A DNA stretch of 64,000 nucleotides, taken from contig OZ241339.1 of assembly GCA_965200235.1 (NCBI GenBank), positions 1,488,001 through 1,552,000 of the forward strand, read 5' to 3'. Below are positions 8,194 to 17,239 of the stretch, in pieces (position 1 is the first letter of the stretch; each line of letters opens with the position of its first letter). The notes below the pieces were generated by a model. It saw only the letters and a list, made by a program, of their open reading frames with translations. It made no database searches and had not been told where the DNA came from. The position numbers were made by a program, and so were the translations under genes. The DNA comes from Azotimanducus chitobiosivorans (GTDB lineage: Bacteria; Pseudomonadota; Gammaproteobacteria; Pseudomonadales; Azotimanducaceae).

Positions 8194-9640
8194 CCTTCGG
8201 GATCAATGGGTAGTTGATGCCAGCCCACTTCTGTACGACGCGCACCACTTGGCAGGCGTAGCCGAATTCATTGTCGTACCAGCCATACAAAACCACCCGG
8301 TTGCCGTCCACAATCGATGCGCCGCCATCGACAATGACCGCGTGACGATTGCCAACAAAGTCCGAAGACACCACTTCTTCGGACTCGGTGAAGTCAAGCT
8401 GGCGCTGCAGGCTTGAATGCAGTGCGGCGTGGCGCAGGAACTCATTGACCTCATCGCGCGTTGTGTCCGTGTGCAAGGCAAGGTTAAAGATTGCCAAGGA
8501 TACGTTCGGCGTCGGCACGCGAATCGCGTTGCTTGTCAGTCTGCCTTTGAGTTCCGGCAGAAAGTCAACCACAGCCTTCGACGCGCCTGTTTCAGTGATC
8601 ACCAGATTAAGCGGCGCGGCGCGGCCACGTCGGTTCTTCTTGTGGAAGTTATCAATCAAATTCTGGTCGTTGGTGTAGGCGTGCACGGTTTCGATGTGGC
8701 CGTGGTCGATGCCGAACCGATCATGCATCGCGCGCAGCACCGGCACGATGGCATTGGTTGTGCACGAGGCCGCGCCGAGCACGCGCTCGTCTTGCGAGAT
8801 GTCACTCGAATTGACGCCTGAGACGATATTGCGAACCCCGGCCTTGGCTGGCGCTGTCAAGATCACGCGCACCGCACCTTTCGACCTGAGGTGGCGACCA
8901 AGACCATCGAGGTCACGCCAGACACCGGTATTGTCAATGACGATGGCGTTCGATATCCCGTGCGCCTCATAATCGACGTTCTCAGGCGCATCGGAATGAA
9001 TGAGGCGAATGACATTGCCGTTGGCAATAATGCACTGATTTTCATCATCGATACGCAGCGTGCCGAGGAAGGCGCCATGCACGGAGTCGCGCCTGAAGAG
9101 CGCCGCGCGCTTGTGCAGGTCGTCATCGCCCTCCTTGCGCGTCACGATCGCGCGCAGGCGAAGCTGCTGCCCGCCGCCGGTCTTTTCGATCAAAAGCCGC
9201 GCGAGCAGGCGCCCGATGCGTCCGAAACCGTACAAGACCACGTCCTGCGGTGATTCAATGGGCGGCACGTGCCGACCAATGATTTCGGCGCATTCGTTCT
9301 CGACAAACTCGCTGAGCGAAATGCCTTCGCTCTTGCTATCGGCCATATAGCGTGCCGTGAGCTTACCAATATCGATGTGCGACGGGCCGAGATCGAGCTT
9401 CGAAAGCGCATCGAGCATCGCAAAGCTTTCGAACTCGGAGAGTTCGTTGTGCGCCACCTGTCGCACATAACGATGCGTCTTCATAAGCTGCATGACGCTG
9501 CAGTTGTGCAGGGCGCGCCCGTAGCAATAGCACACGACGTTGCGCCGATAGAGGGAGCCGATGATCGGAATCATCGCTTCGGCGAGGGCTTCGCGCTCCT
9601 TCCAGTCAGGAAAGTAATCTTCAAGCATTGGCAGGGTCAT
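8171..9640 (-). CDS. gap: Glyceraldehyde-3-phosphate dehydrogenase, long form
   Basis: 489-residue GAPDH that interconverts glyceraldehyde-3-phosphate and 1,3-bisphosphoglycerate. An N-terminal helical extension of about 130 residues precedes the NAD-binding YGFGRIGRLLARLL. The catalytic Cys lies in ASCTTNAIVPVL, the His in HAYTNDQN, and the C-terminal WYDNEFGYA is intact. The extended form is known from pseudomonads and relatives, where it is separate from the short glycolytic GAPDH. It sits 6 nt downstream of korB and overlaps the GNAT gene, so it is operonic with a ferredoxin-dependent 2-oxoacid oxidoreductase. This suggests a role in central carbon or redox balance. Confidence 0.92.
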   Translation of the reverse strand: MTLPMLEDYFPDWKEREALAEAMIPIIGSLYRRNVVCYCYGRALHNCSVMQLMKTHRYVRQVAHNELSEFESFAMLDALSKLDLGPSHIDIGKLTARYMADSKSEGISLSEFVENECAEIIGRHVPPIESPQDVVLYGFGRIGRLLARLLIEKTGGGQQLRLRAIVTRKEGDDDLHKRAALFRRDSVHGAFLGTLRIDDENQCIIANGNVIRLIHSDAPENVDYEAHGISNAIVIDNTGVWRDLDGLGRHLRSKGAVRVILTAPAKAGVRNIVSGVNSSDISQDERVLGAASCTTNAIVPVLRAMHDRFGIDHGHIETVHAYTNDQNLIDNFHKKNRRGRAAPLNLVITETGASKAVVDFLPELKGRLTSNAIRVPTPNVSLAIFNLALHTDTTRDEVNEFLRHAALHSSLQRQLDFTESEEVVSSDFVGNRHAVIVDGGASIVDGNRVVLYGWYDNEFGYACQVVRVVQKWAGINYPLIPKDVADIGF

Positions 9641-9646
9641 GCGGCG

Positions 9647-10702
9647 CTAGCGAAAACTCTGATTGATGGATTCGAGCGCACCGACACCGGGGCACAAGTC
9701 GTCTTCGTCAAGCGAGTTCAAGGGGGCATCAACCAAGTTCAGAATGTCGTGCGTGTTTTTCGCCTCGCTCTCGACATACAGGAGCCCCGTCAACACTTCC
9801 CCTTCGCGCTGTCGCTCGCCGAGATAGTTGATCGCACGCAGTCGATCATGCGGATCGTAGTCTGCATGCACCTTGCGAAGTCGCAGACGCGCGCCGTCGG
9901 GCATAGTGATGTCCTCTAGCTGACCCGCTTCATAGTCAATGGTCATCTCGGCTTCCGAAGCGACGTAATCAGCGCTCACGACTTCGCGCTGCATGTTGCG
10001 CATGTGCGCAAAGCTCTTGGTCGAGCCGCCGTGGTTGTTAAAGGCAACACAGGGTGAAATGACGTCAATGAACGAGAAGCCTCGGTGCATGAGTCCGGCT
10101 TTGATCAGCCCGACAAGCTGACGCTTATCGCCGGAGAAGCTCCGTGCGACAAAGGTCGCGCCGATTTGCATAGCCATGCTGACAATGTCAATCGGTTCAT
10201 AGAGATTGGGCACGCCGCGCTTCGACGTTGAGCCGAGATCATTGGTGGCTGAGAACTGTCCTTTCGTCAGTCCGTAGGTGCCATTGTTATCAACAATATA
10301 GAGCATGTTGATTCGCCGCCGCACGATATGCGCGAATTGACCGAGCCCGATCGACGCGCTATCGCCGTCGCCTGAAATGCCAAGGCAGTAGAGCTCCTTG
10401 TTGGCGAGGCTCGCACCAGTGGCGACCGACGGCATGCGTCCGTGCACCGAGTTGAACCCGTGCGAATGTCCGAGGAAGTAGTTGGGTGTTTTCGATGAGC
10501 AGCCGATGCCGGAGATCTTTAAGAATTTGTGCGGCGGAAGGCCAAGTTCAGCGCACGCCGAAACGATCGCCGCGCTCACCGAGTCGTGTCCGCAGCCTGC
10601 GCACAGGGTTGAGACGCTGCCTTCGTAGTCGCGCCGCGTCAGGCCGAGCTCGTTCACCTTGAGCGACGGATGCCGGGCAACAGGTTTGGTCACGAATGTC
10701 AT
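9647..10702 (-). CDS. korB: 2-oxoglutarate (2-oxoacid):ferredoxin oxidoreductase, beta subunit
   Basis: 351-residue thiamine-pyrophosphate-binding subunit. CAGCGHDSVSAAI and the TPP motif ISGDGDSASIGLGQF...DNNGTYGLTKGQFS are clear, and FIDVISPCVAFNNH is typical of KorB. With KorA it decarboxylates 2-oxoglutarate, or another 2-oxoacid, to the acyl-CoA while reducing ferredoxin. The ATG at 10702 overlaps the korA stop as ATGA, so the subunits are translationally coupled. The frame is open further upstream inside korA, but that start is not needed. Exact 2-oxoacid specificity is not proven by sequence alone. Confidence 0.9.
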   Translation of the reverse strand: MTFVTKPVARHPSLKVNELGLTRRDYEGSVSTLCAGCGHDSVSAAIVSACAELGLPPHKFLKISGIGCSSKTPNYFLGHSHGFNSVHGRMPSVATGASLANKELYCLGISGDGDSASIGLGQFAHIVRRRINMLYIVDNNGTYGLTKGQFSATNDLGSTSKRGVPNLYEPIDIVSMAMQIGATFVARSFSGDKRQLVGLIKAGLMHRGFSFIDVISPCVAFNNHGGSTKSFAHMRNMQREVVSADYVASEAEMTIDYEAGQLEDITMPDGARLRLRKVHADYDPHDRLRAINYLGERQREGEVLTGLLYVESEAKNTHDILNLVDAPLNSLDEDDLCPGVGALESINQSFR

Positions 10703-12570
10703 GAGAACTTCAACACTTGGGGGCGCATGCTCTCGCGCATCCGCTCTTCGAGCCACGAGAGAATCTGCTCGTAAATCTCGCCGGCGGAGATCGCAAGGCC
10801 GCCGTAGTAAAGGATCGAATGAAGGGAGTGGGAACCGACGCCGTGCTGCCCAAGCTCTGCGATCAGCAGTTGACGCATCTGGCCATCGCGATTCTGCTCG
10901 ACGACGAACAGCGTCTCGTGCGCCGCGATAAAGCGCGCCACTTCATCGCCGAACGGCACGGCGCGAATGCGCATGGCATCGAGCTGAATGCCGCGTTCGG
11001 CGAGCAGTTCAAGTGCTTCACCCATCGCCGCGTCAGTCGAACCATAGTAGATCACGCCCATGTCATTGCCGCGCTCATCAATCTCAGCCTTGGGCACCAC
11101 GGTCTTGGCGGTATCCCACTTGACGAGCAGCCGCTCCATATTGCGGATGTAGGCATCAGGGGCTTCGGTATAGGTCGCGTGCTCGTCGCGCGATGTGCCG
11201 CGCGTGAAGAACGCGCCTTTTTCCGGGTGCGCACCCGGCAGCGTCCGATAGCCGATGCCATCGCCATCCACGTCAAGGTAGCGACTGAACTGATCCATGC
11301 GGTCAAGATCATCGGCTGAAAGCACCTTGCCGCGGTCATACCGGCGGTTTGCATCCCATTCAAACGGCGCTGACAGGTGATCGTTCATGCCGAGGTCAAG
11401 ATCGGAAAGCACCAGCACAGGCGTTTGCAGCCTGTCCGCCAAATCAAAGGCATCCGCTGCAAAGTCGAAGCACTCCTTGGGCGAGCTTGGCAGCAGCACG
11501 ACATGCTTGGTATCGCCGTGCGACGCGTACACCGACAACAGGACATCGCTTTGCTGCGTGCGGGTCGGCATGCCGGTCGACGGCCCGGCGCGCTGAATAT
11601 CAAAGAGCACGGCAGGTATTTCAGCGAAATAGGCAAGCCCTAGAAACTCGTTCATCAGCGACACGCCCGGCCCGCTCGTGCAGGTAAAGGCGCGCGCGCC
11701 GTTCCATCCGGCGCCGATGACCATGCCGATCGCCGAGAGTTCGTCCTCAGCTTGCACGACGGCAGCCTTGATCTGTCCGGTTTGAAGGTCCTTGCGATGC
11801 TGCGCGGCGTACTTTTCGAACGCTTCGGCCATGGATGTCGAAGGCGTGATGGGATACCAAGCACACACGCTCGCGCCACCATAGAGCGCGCCGAGCGCCG
11901 CCGAGGTGTTGCCATCGACGATGATGCGATTGCCGACCTGATCACTTGGCCGCACACGAAAGCGCAAATGCTCGCCGAGATAGTCGCGCGCATAGGTGCT
12001 GCCGATGTCGAGCGCGTGGTAGTTCGGCGCGATGAGCGCGTCCTTGCCGCGATACTGATCGTCCACCATATGTTTCAAGACATCCATGTCGATTTCCAAG
12101 AGCTCGGCGAGCGCGCCAAGATAGACGATATTCTTGAAGAGCGCTCGCTGCTTCGGATCAGCGAATTCATGTACGAGCAGGTTGGCGATGGGGATGCCAA
12201 TGTACCGAATGTCATTGCGTCTCGTGCGCAGCGTGCGCGCCATCGGCTTGCTGCTGTCAAACACCAGATAGCCGCCGGGCAGCAAGGCATCCACATCTTG
12301 CACATAGGTTTCCGCATTCATGGCGACGACGATATCGGCGCCGTCGCGCCGGCCGAGATGACCTCGCTCGTTGACGCGCACTTCAAACCAAGTCGGCAAG
12401 CCTTGGATGTTGGAGGGGAAAATATTGCGGCCGGTCACCGGAACGCCCATGCGAAAGATGGCGTGCGCGAACATGCCGTTGGCGCTCGCCGAGCCTGATC
12501 CGTTGACATTCGCAAAGCGAATGACAAAGTCGTTATAGACAATGTCCTTGGGTTTGGCTGGCGGCTTCAT
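10699..12570 (-). CDS. korA: 2-oxoglutarate (2-oxoacid):ferredoxin oxidoreductase, fused gamma-alpha subunit
   Basis: 623-residue subunit with the gamma domain (residues 1 to about 190) fused ahead of the alpha domain. The gamma part begins DFVIRFANVNGSGSASANG, the position of the usual GGQG motif. The alpha part has the hallmark WYPITPSTSMAEAFEKY, then CTSGPGVSLMNEFLGLA and GPSTGMPTRTQQSD. The last 100 residues form the domain that contacts the beta subunit. The stop overlaps korB's ATG. It lies 9 nt after the FeS flavoprotein gene, which could be its electron-transfer partner. No 2-oxoglutarate dehydrogenase genes are in the window to compare. Confidence 0.9.
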   Translation of the reverse strand: MKPPAKPKDIVYNDFVIRFANVNGSGSASANGMFAHAIFRMGVPVTGRNIFPSNIQGLPTWFEVRVNERGHLGRRDGADIVVAMNAETYVQDVDALLPGGYLVFDSSKPMARTLRTRRNDIRYIGIPIANLLVHEFADPKQRALFKNIVYLGALAELLEIDMDVLKHMVDDQYRGKDALIAPNYHALDIGSTYARDYLGEHLRFRVRPSDQVGNRIIVDGNTSAALGALYGGASVCAWYPITPSTSMAEAFEKYAAQHRKDLQTGQIKAAVVQAEDELSAIGMVIGAGWNGARAFTCTSGPGVSLMNEFLGLAYFAEIPAVLFDIQRAGPSTGMPTRTQQSDVLLSVYASHGDTKHVVLLPSSPKECFDFAADAFDLADRLQTPVLVLSDLDLGMNDHLSAPFEWDANRRYDRGKVLSADDLDRMDQFSRYLDVDGDGIGYRTLPGAHPEKGAFFTRGTSRDEHATYTEAPDAYIRNMERLLVKWDTAKTVVPKAEIDERGNDMGVIYYGSTDAAMGEALELLAERGIQLDAMRIRAVPFGDEVARFIAAHETLFVVEQNRDGQMRQLLIAELGQHGVGSHSLHSILYYGGLAISAGEIYEQILSWLEERMRESMRPQVLKFS

Positions 12571-12579
12571 CGTCGGCCC

Positions 12580-14364
12580 TTACTCCGCATAGCTGCCAAG
12601 CTGCGGCAGATGGAAGATCGACTTCTGCATGTCCCAAGCGTTTGTTGGACAGCGTTCGGCGCAGAGGCCGCAGTGCAAGCACAGGTCCTCGTCCTTGACC
12701 ATGACGCGCGTCGTTGGCAGTGCTTCCGAGACGTACAAATCTTGCTCGTGGTTCTCAGCAGGTGCCATCAGCCGCGTGCGCAATTCGGCCTCTTCGCCAT
12801 TGTCCACAAAGCTGATGCAGTCCATAGGGCAGATGTCCACGCAGGCATCGCATTCGATGCACAGCTGCTCGGTAAACACCGTCTGCACGTCGCAATTGAG
12901 GCAGCGCTGCGCCTCAAAATGGCCGAGGCGCGCATCAAAGCCAAGTTCGACTTCGACTTTGATGTTGGAGAGCGTCTTGTCGAGTTTGGAGTGCGGCACG
13001 AGGACACGCGTTGCGGGGTCGTGCTCGCTGTCGTAGCTCCATTCGTGCACGCCCATCTTCTGGCTGATGAGATTGACGCCGCGCGGCGGCCGGTCCTTCT
13101 TGAGATCCTTGCCTTGGCACATGAGATGAATGGAGATGGCCGCCTGATGGGCGTGCGCCGAGGCCCAGATGATGTTTTCTGGGCCGAACGCCGAGTCGCC
13201 GCCGAAGAACACCTTGGGATTGGTGGATTGAAAGGTGATTTCGTCGAGCACCGGGCAATCCCACGTGTCAAACTCGATGCCGAGATCTCGCTCGATCCAC
13301 GGGCAGTGGTTTTCCTGACCGATGGCCATGAGCACATGGTCGGCTTCCATGAAGACATCCGGTTTGCCGGTCGGGACGGATTTGAGGCGTCCATTTTCGT
13401 CTGGTACTTGTTCGATGCACGTGAACCAGATGCCCTTGAGCTGGCCGTTCTCATGCACGAACTCACGCGGCGGCCGGTTGTTGATGATTGGAATGCCTTC
13501 GAGCATGGCTTCTTCCTTCTCCCACTCGGACGCCTTCATCACGTCAAAGCCTGAGCGCACAACCACGTGCACGGACTCGGCGCCAAGGCGCTTCGACGTT
13601 CGGCAGCAGTCCATGGCCGTGTTGCCGCCACCCATCACAATGACCTTGCCTTGGATCGATGTGGTGTGCCCGAACGCGACGCTCGAAAGCCAGTCGATGC
13701 CGATGCTGATGTGCGCATCGGACTCGGCCCTGCCCGGAATATCAAGATCACGTCCACGCGGCGCGCCGGTGCCAACGAAGTATGCATCGAACCCCATGTC
13801 GAGCATGTCCTTCATGCTCGTGATCTCGTGCCCGAAATGACATTCGACACCCATATCGAGAATCAGATCGACTTCTTCCTCAAGCACGTCCGCTGGCAGG
13901 CGAAAGGCCGGAATCTGCGTGCGCATCATGCCGCCGCCAGCCGGATCCTTCTCGAACATGTGTACTTCATAGCCAAGCGGCAGAAGATCGCGCGCGACAG
14001 CCAGCGATGCCGGCCCGGAGCCCAGGAGCGCGACCCGAAAGCCGTTTTTCTTCTTCGGCACGGGCGGCAGGTAGTCTGTGATGTCGCCCTTGTAGTCGGC
14101 GGCGACACGCTTCAAACGACAGATCGCGACCGGCTTTTCCTCGGTGCGAACACGGCGGCACGCCGGCTCGCAGGGGCGATCGCAGGTACGCCCAAGAATG
14201 CCAGGGAAGACATTCGAGTCCCAGTTGAGCATGTAGGCTTCGGTGTATCGCTCCGCCGCGATCAAGCGGATGTATTCAGGCACCGGCGTATGCGCAGGAC
14301 ACGCCCACTGGCAATCGACCACCTTGTGAAAGTAGTCGGGATTGTGAATGTTGGTTGGCTTCAC
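12580..14364 (-). CDS. FAD/NAD(P)-dependent GltD-like oxidoreductase with two C-terminal [4Fe-4S] clusters
   Basis: 594-residue flavoprotein related to the glutamate synthase small subunit and to ferredoxin:NADP reductases of that family. The N-terminal helical FeS domain has Cys at CQWACPAH and CDRPCEPACRR. The FAD Rossmann motif is VALLGSGPASLAVARDL and the NAD(P) motif VIVMGGGNTAMDC. Near the C-terminus two ferredoxin motifs appear, CIECDACVDICPMDC and CLHCGLCAERCP. As first gene of the kor operon (9-nt gap) it likely passes electrons between ferredoxin or KorAB and NAD(P)H. It does not look like a true glutamate synthase subunit: no GltB is nearby and extra clusters are present. Confidence 0.85.
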   Translation of the reverse strand: MKPTNIHNPDYFHKVVDCQWACPAHTPVPEYIRLIAAERYTEAYMLNWDSNVFPGILGRTCDRPCEPACRRVRTEEKPVAICRLKRVAADYKGDITDYLPPVPKKKNGFRVALLGSGPASLAVARDLLPLGYEVHMFEKDPAGGGMMRTQIPAFRLPADVLEEEVDLILDMGVECHFGHEITSMKDMLDMGFDAYFVGTGAPRGRDLDIPGRAESDAHISIGIDWLSSVAFGHTTSIQGKVIVMGGGNTAMDCCRTSKRLGAESVHVVVRSGFDVMKASEWEKEEAMLEGIPIINNRPPREFVHENGQLKGIWFTCIEQVPDENGRLKSVPTGKPDVFMEADHVLMAIGQENHCPWIERDLGIEFDTWDCPVLDEITFQSTNPKVFFGGDSAFGPENIIWASAHAHQAAISIHLMCQGKDLKKDRPPRGVNLISQKMGVHEWSYDSEHDPATRVLVPHSKLDKTLSNIKVEVELGFDARLGHFEAQRCLNCDVQTVFTEQLCIECDACVDICPMDCISFVDNGEEAELRTRLMAPAENHEQDLYVSEALPTTRVMVKDEDLCLHCGLCAERCPTNAWDMQKSIFHLPQLGSYAE

Positions 14365-14504
14365 GATCGCCCGATGTTCAATCGGCTAGATGGCAGGCAC
14401 TTTACCCTCTCGCGTGCGCGCTTGTCTATGCGTCCGAGCGCGGTTTCTTTTCAGCGCGAGTGAGGCGCAAGTCGCATTGCACATCGAACATATGTCTGAC
14501 ACGT

Positions 14505-14538
14505 CTGCCCAAAATTCCGAAATGTCCCGAGCCGCTAC
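14505..14538 (+). repeat. 34-bp direct repeat, left copy
   Basis: CTGCCCAAAATTCCGAAATG plus 14 further bases, matching 15303-15336 at 30 of 34 positions in the same orientation. The two copies bracket the PD-(D/E)XK-like gene, about 800 bp apart. Confidence 0.65.
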
Positions 14539-14598
14539 ATGTTGGTCATGGTGAATGCCGAGGGGATATACTGAGCAGCAACGCCCTCCGATGCTATT

Positions 14599-15264
14599 TT
14601 GTCCGTGACCGACGATGAACTGAAAGCGCTTGTAGCCGGACTTGCCGTCGCGCAGGACCGGACTGAAGCCCTCGTTGCCGAGATTGCCGCTCAACAGGCG
14701 AAGACCGACGCACAGCTAGCTAGGACCGACGCACAGCTGGCCGAGACCGACGCACAGCTCGCCAGGACCGACGCACAGCTCGCCAGGACCGACGCACAGC
14801 TCGCCAGGACCGACGCCCAGCTGGCCGGAACCGATGCCAAGCTGGATCGGCTGGCGGCGATGTACGGCGGCGTGGGCAACAACCAGGGCTTGGTGGCCGA
14901 GGAGTTCTACTACAACTCCCTCAAGGCCGACCCGGTGCTGGACGGGATGCGCTTCGACTTCGTGGACCGTAACGTCACCCGCAGCCGCGCCGGCCTGGAG
15001 GACGAGTTCGACCTCCTGCTGGTCAACGGCCGGGCGGTGTTCGTGGTGGAGGTCAAGTACAAGGCGCACGAGAAGGACCTCGGGCGCCTGCTGGGCGAGA
15101 AGGCGCCGAACTTCCGGCGTTTGTTCCCTGAGCACACCCGGCGCCGCCAGCGCTTCGCGCTGGCCGCGTTCCACATCCACGACGGGCTGAAGCGGGCGGC
15201 ACTGGAGCAGGGCGTGAGCGTCCTGCAGCGCAAGGGCGACATAATCGAAACCCTCGCGGCCTGA
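14599..15264 (+). CDS. Coiled-coil protein with PD-(D/E)XK nuclease-like C-terminal domain
   Basis: 221-residue protein. Residues 1-85 form a predicted coiled coil built on tandem heptads (TDAQLAR) encoded by a 21-bp DNA repeat. The C-terminal domain has DEFDLLLVNGRAVFVVEVKYKAHEK split as DEFDLLLVNG and VFVVEVKYKA, the D-x(n)-ExK core of the PD-(D/E)XK fold seen in DUF3782-like proteins. A role in DNA binding or cleavage is possible but unproven. Start is TTG 14599 or GTG 14605. Its strong bias to CTG, GTG and GGC codons is unlike its neighbours. With flanking direct repeats this points to recent acquisition. Confidence 0.7.
   Translation: MSVTDDELKALVAGLAVAQDRTEALVAEIAAQQAKTDAQLARTDAQLAETDAQLARTDAQLARTDAQLARTDAQLAGTDAKLDRLAAMYGGVGNNQGLVAEEFYYNSLKADPVLDGMRFDFVDRNVTRSRAGLEDEFDLLLVNGRAVFVVEVKYKAHEKDLGRLLGEKAPNFRRLFPEHTRRRQRFALAAFHIHDGLKRAALEQGVSVLQRKGDIIETLAA
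14700..14832 (+). repeat. 21-bp tandem repeat encoding heptads
   Basis: About six consecutive, nearly identical units of the type ACCGACGCACAGCTCGCCAG(G) within the coiled-coil gene. Each unit codes for one TDAQLAR heptad. The length is likely to vary between strains by slippage. Confidence 0.85.
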
Positions 15265-15294
15265 CACCCGGGGCGCGTGGCTGCGCCGCCGCTC

Positions 15295-15852
15295 TTACAA
15301 GCCTGCCCAAAACTCCGAAATATCCTGGGCCGCTACGCAGCTGTTCTTGTTTGCGCATCGACCGAGGCTTCGGCACGGTCCACATGACCGCTTCACGCGA
15401 AACGCCTGCCGCCGGTTGCCCTTCAATCGATCATCAAACAAGTGCGCCCAGAGGAAATGTGCCTTTTCGTGCAGGATGAGCCGGTGCATGTAGTCTTCGG
15501 GTTGCGCTTGAAAAGTGCTCTCCATGAACTCCACGTAATGCGATTGCGGCCAGGCAACGGCAGGCGCTTGCGGGTACAGCGGATGCCGCAAGCCATCGAC
15601 GGTCGCAAGGCGAGGCGCTGAATTGACGAACGCTGCAGAAGACACCTTCACGCTGCGGGTGCCGTCCTCGGCGACCTCGATTTCGATATCACCATCAATG
15701 AACGCATCTGTCATGTGCCATGCGCTCGCTGGCAGCACCTGATTCCAAGCAATGCTCTGCACTTTCTGCGGAATAGACTCCATGGTGGTCAGCAGACGAA
15801 ATGCGTGTGCGCCGCCACGGGCACTACCCATAGCAATGCCAGCGAGAGGCAC
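15295..15852 (-). pseudogene. HExxH metallopeptidase-like gene, truncated and probably frameshifted
   Basis: The ORF carries RLILHEKAHFLWAHLFDDRL at about residues 130-150, an HExxH zinc-binding motif in an otherwise unrecognised family. The ORF stops about 40 residues later, within the right-hand 34-bp repeat, so the third zinc ligand and C-terminus appear lost. In the +1-related frame just upstream, a Sec signal peptide is readable (MKQVRASCLSLALLWVVPVA) and ends in a stop, while the main frame starts without one. This suggests a frameshift at the signal-peptide junction near 15800-15830. Possibly a secreted or lipid-associated peptidase originally. The neighbouring repeat-flanked insertion may have removed its 3' end. 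Confidence 0.45.
15303..15336 (+). repeat. 34-bp direct repeat, right copy
   Basis: Same-orientation copy of 14505-14538 with 4 mismatches. It lies inside the 3' end of the damaged HExxH gene. Both copies read DISEFWA on the minus strand. Confidence 0.65.
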
Positions 15853-15961
15853 GACGCACGAACTTGCTTCAATTTCTGTCTCAAGGCGCTTTTGATCACG
15901 TGACCAAGATCATACGCAATCTTGCCGCCAACATGAAGCCACATCGCTTAAGATTGCGCAC

Positions 15962-17239
15962 ATGCCGAAACTGATCACAGCCAGCGACCTCAGAGACATA
16001 CTTCGACCAGGCGTGCGCATCGCTGTGCCCGGCGGCGTTGGCGAACCGACCGGCCTCATCGAGCTTCTCCGCGAGGCGCCGGAGGCAGCGGCAGGCGTCA
16101 CCTTCTATCAATTTCCCTTGGCTGGCCTGAACCATTTCGACTATTCATCGCTCGACAACACCGCGCGCATCTGCACGCCTTTCATGGCACCGCACCTGCG
16201 AGCCGCGGAAGAATCCGGGCGTCTTGAGTTCATCCCCGTCAGCATGAGACAGATGTACGACTATTTCGCGCGCGCGCCGCAGTTTGACTTGTGCCTCTTG
16301 CAGCTCGCGCCGCCGGATGCAAGCGGCACGGCGAAGCACGGTTTCAGCTTCGATTTTATCGAGGCCATGATCGGCAATTCAAAGCGGCTCTTGGCCGAGA
16401 TCAACGCGCAGCTTCGCCCACCTGCGGGCGTGCCCGGAATCGCCATGGACGAAATCGATTACGCCGTGGAAACGTCGCACGCGATCATCGAAATGCCAGC
16501 ACCAAAGATTGACGAAACGGCGCGCGCCATTGGTCAACATGTGGCTGACTTTATTCCCGACGGCGCGTGCCTTCAGACGGGCATCGGTTCGATCCCTGCG
16601 GCAGTGCTCGCGGGCTTAAGCGAACACTCGGATCTCGGCATGCATTCGGGACTCATCGACGATGCCGGCATGGCACTCGTGCAACGGGGCAATCTGACCG
16701 GCAGCCAGAAGGCCATCGACCGAGGCCAGCACGTCGCGTGCATGGCGATTGGCAGCCAGAGTCTCTACGATTGGGTCGCTGACAATCGGCAAATCGTCCT
16801 GCGCGGCGCCAACTACACGCACGAAGCGCGCATCATTGCCGAACTCGACGATTTCTATTCGATCAATTCAGCCATCGAGATCGATCTCAGCGGCCAAGTG
16901 AATGCCGAATGGGTGGGTGGACGCCAGGTGTCGGGCACCGGCGGCTCGGTGGACTTCATGCGCGCCGCGACATTCTCGCGAGGCGGCAGGTCGATCATCG
17001 CGCTCGCAAGCACCGCGAAAGGCGGCGCACGCTCGCGCATCGTAAGGAAGTTCGCTGAAGGCACGCCGGTCACCGCGCTCAGGACTGATGTCGATACGAT
17101 CATCACCGAACACGGCGTGGCGGAGCTCAAAGGACAGTCTTTGCAAGCGCGACGCGAGCGGCTGATCGCGGTCGCCGCGCCTCAATTTCGGGACCAGCTT
17201 CAGGAAGATTCGCGCACGACCAGTTCGGCGCCCACATAG
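15962..17239 (+). CDS. Acetyl-CoA hydrolase/transferase (CoA-transferase family)
   Basis: 425-residue enzyme of the acetyl-CoA hydrolase/4-hydroxybutyrate CoA-transferase family, which moves CoA between acyl groups or hydrolyses acyl-CoA. The N-terminal domain includes VRIAVPGGVGEPTGLIELL. The C-terminal domain has GACLQTGIGSIPAAVLAGL and VSGTGGSVDFMRAATFSRGG, both family hallmarks, then TEHGVAELKGQSL. Start ATG 15962. Converges with the DUF815 gene and overlaps its 3' end by 40 nt. The real acceptor acid is unknown; its setting among fatty-acid genes suits acyl-CoA recycling. Confidence 0.88.
   Translation: MPKLITASDLRDILRPGVRIAVPGGVGEPTGLIELLREAPEAAAGVTFYQFPLAGLNHFDYSSLDNTARICTPFMAPHLRAAEESGRLEFIPVSMRQMYDYFARAPQFDLCLLQLAPPDASGTAKHGFSFDFIEAMIGNSKRLLAEINAQLRPPAGVPGIAMDEIDYAVETSHAIIEMPAPKIDETARAIGQHVADFIPDGACLQTGIGSIPAAVLAGLSEHSDLGMHSGLIDDAGMALVQRGNLTGSQKAIDRGQHVACMAIGSQSLYDWVADNRQIVLRGANYTHEARIIAELDDFYSINSAIEIDLSGQVNAEWVGGRQVSGTGGSVDFMRAATFSRGGRSIIALASTAKGGARSRIVRKFAEGTPVTALRTDVDTIITEHGVAELKGQSLQARRERLIAVAAPQFRDQLQEDSRTTSSAPT

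Noticed and set aside
12610..13554. 314-residue plus-strand ORF opposite the FeS flavoprotein
   Set aside because: Antisense shadow of a motif-complete enzyme, high codon bias artefact.
14700..14832. Possible CRISPR or non-coding tandem array
   Set aside because: The 21-bp units have no spacers and keep one reading frame as TDAQLAR heptads of a coiled coil.
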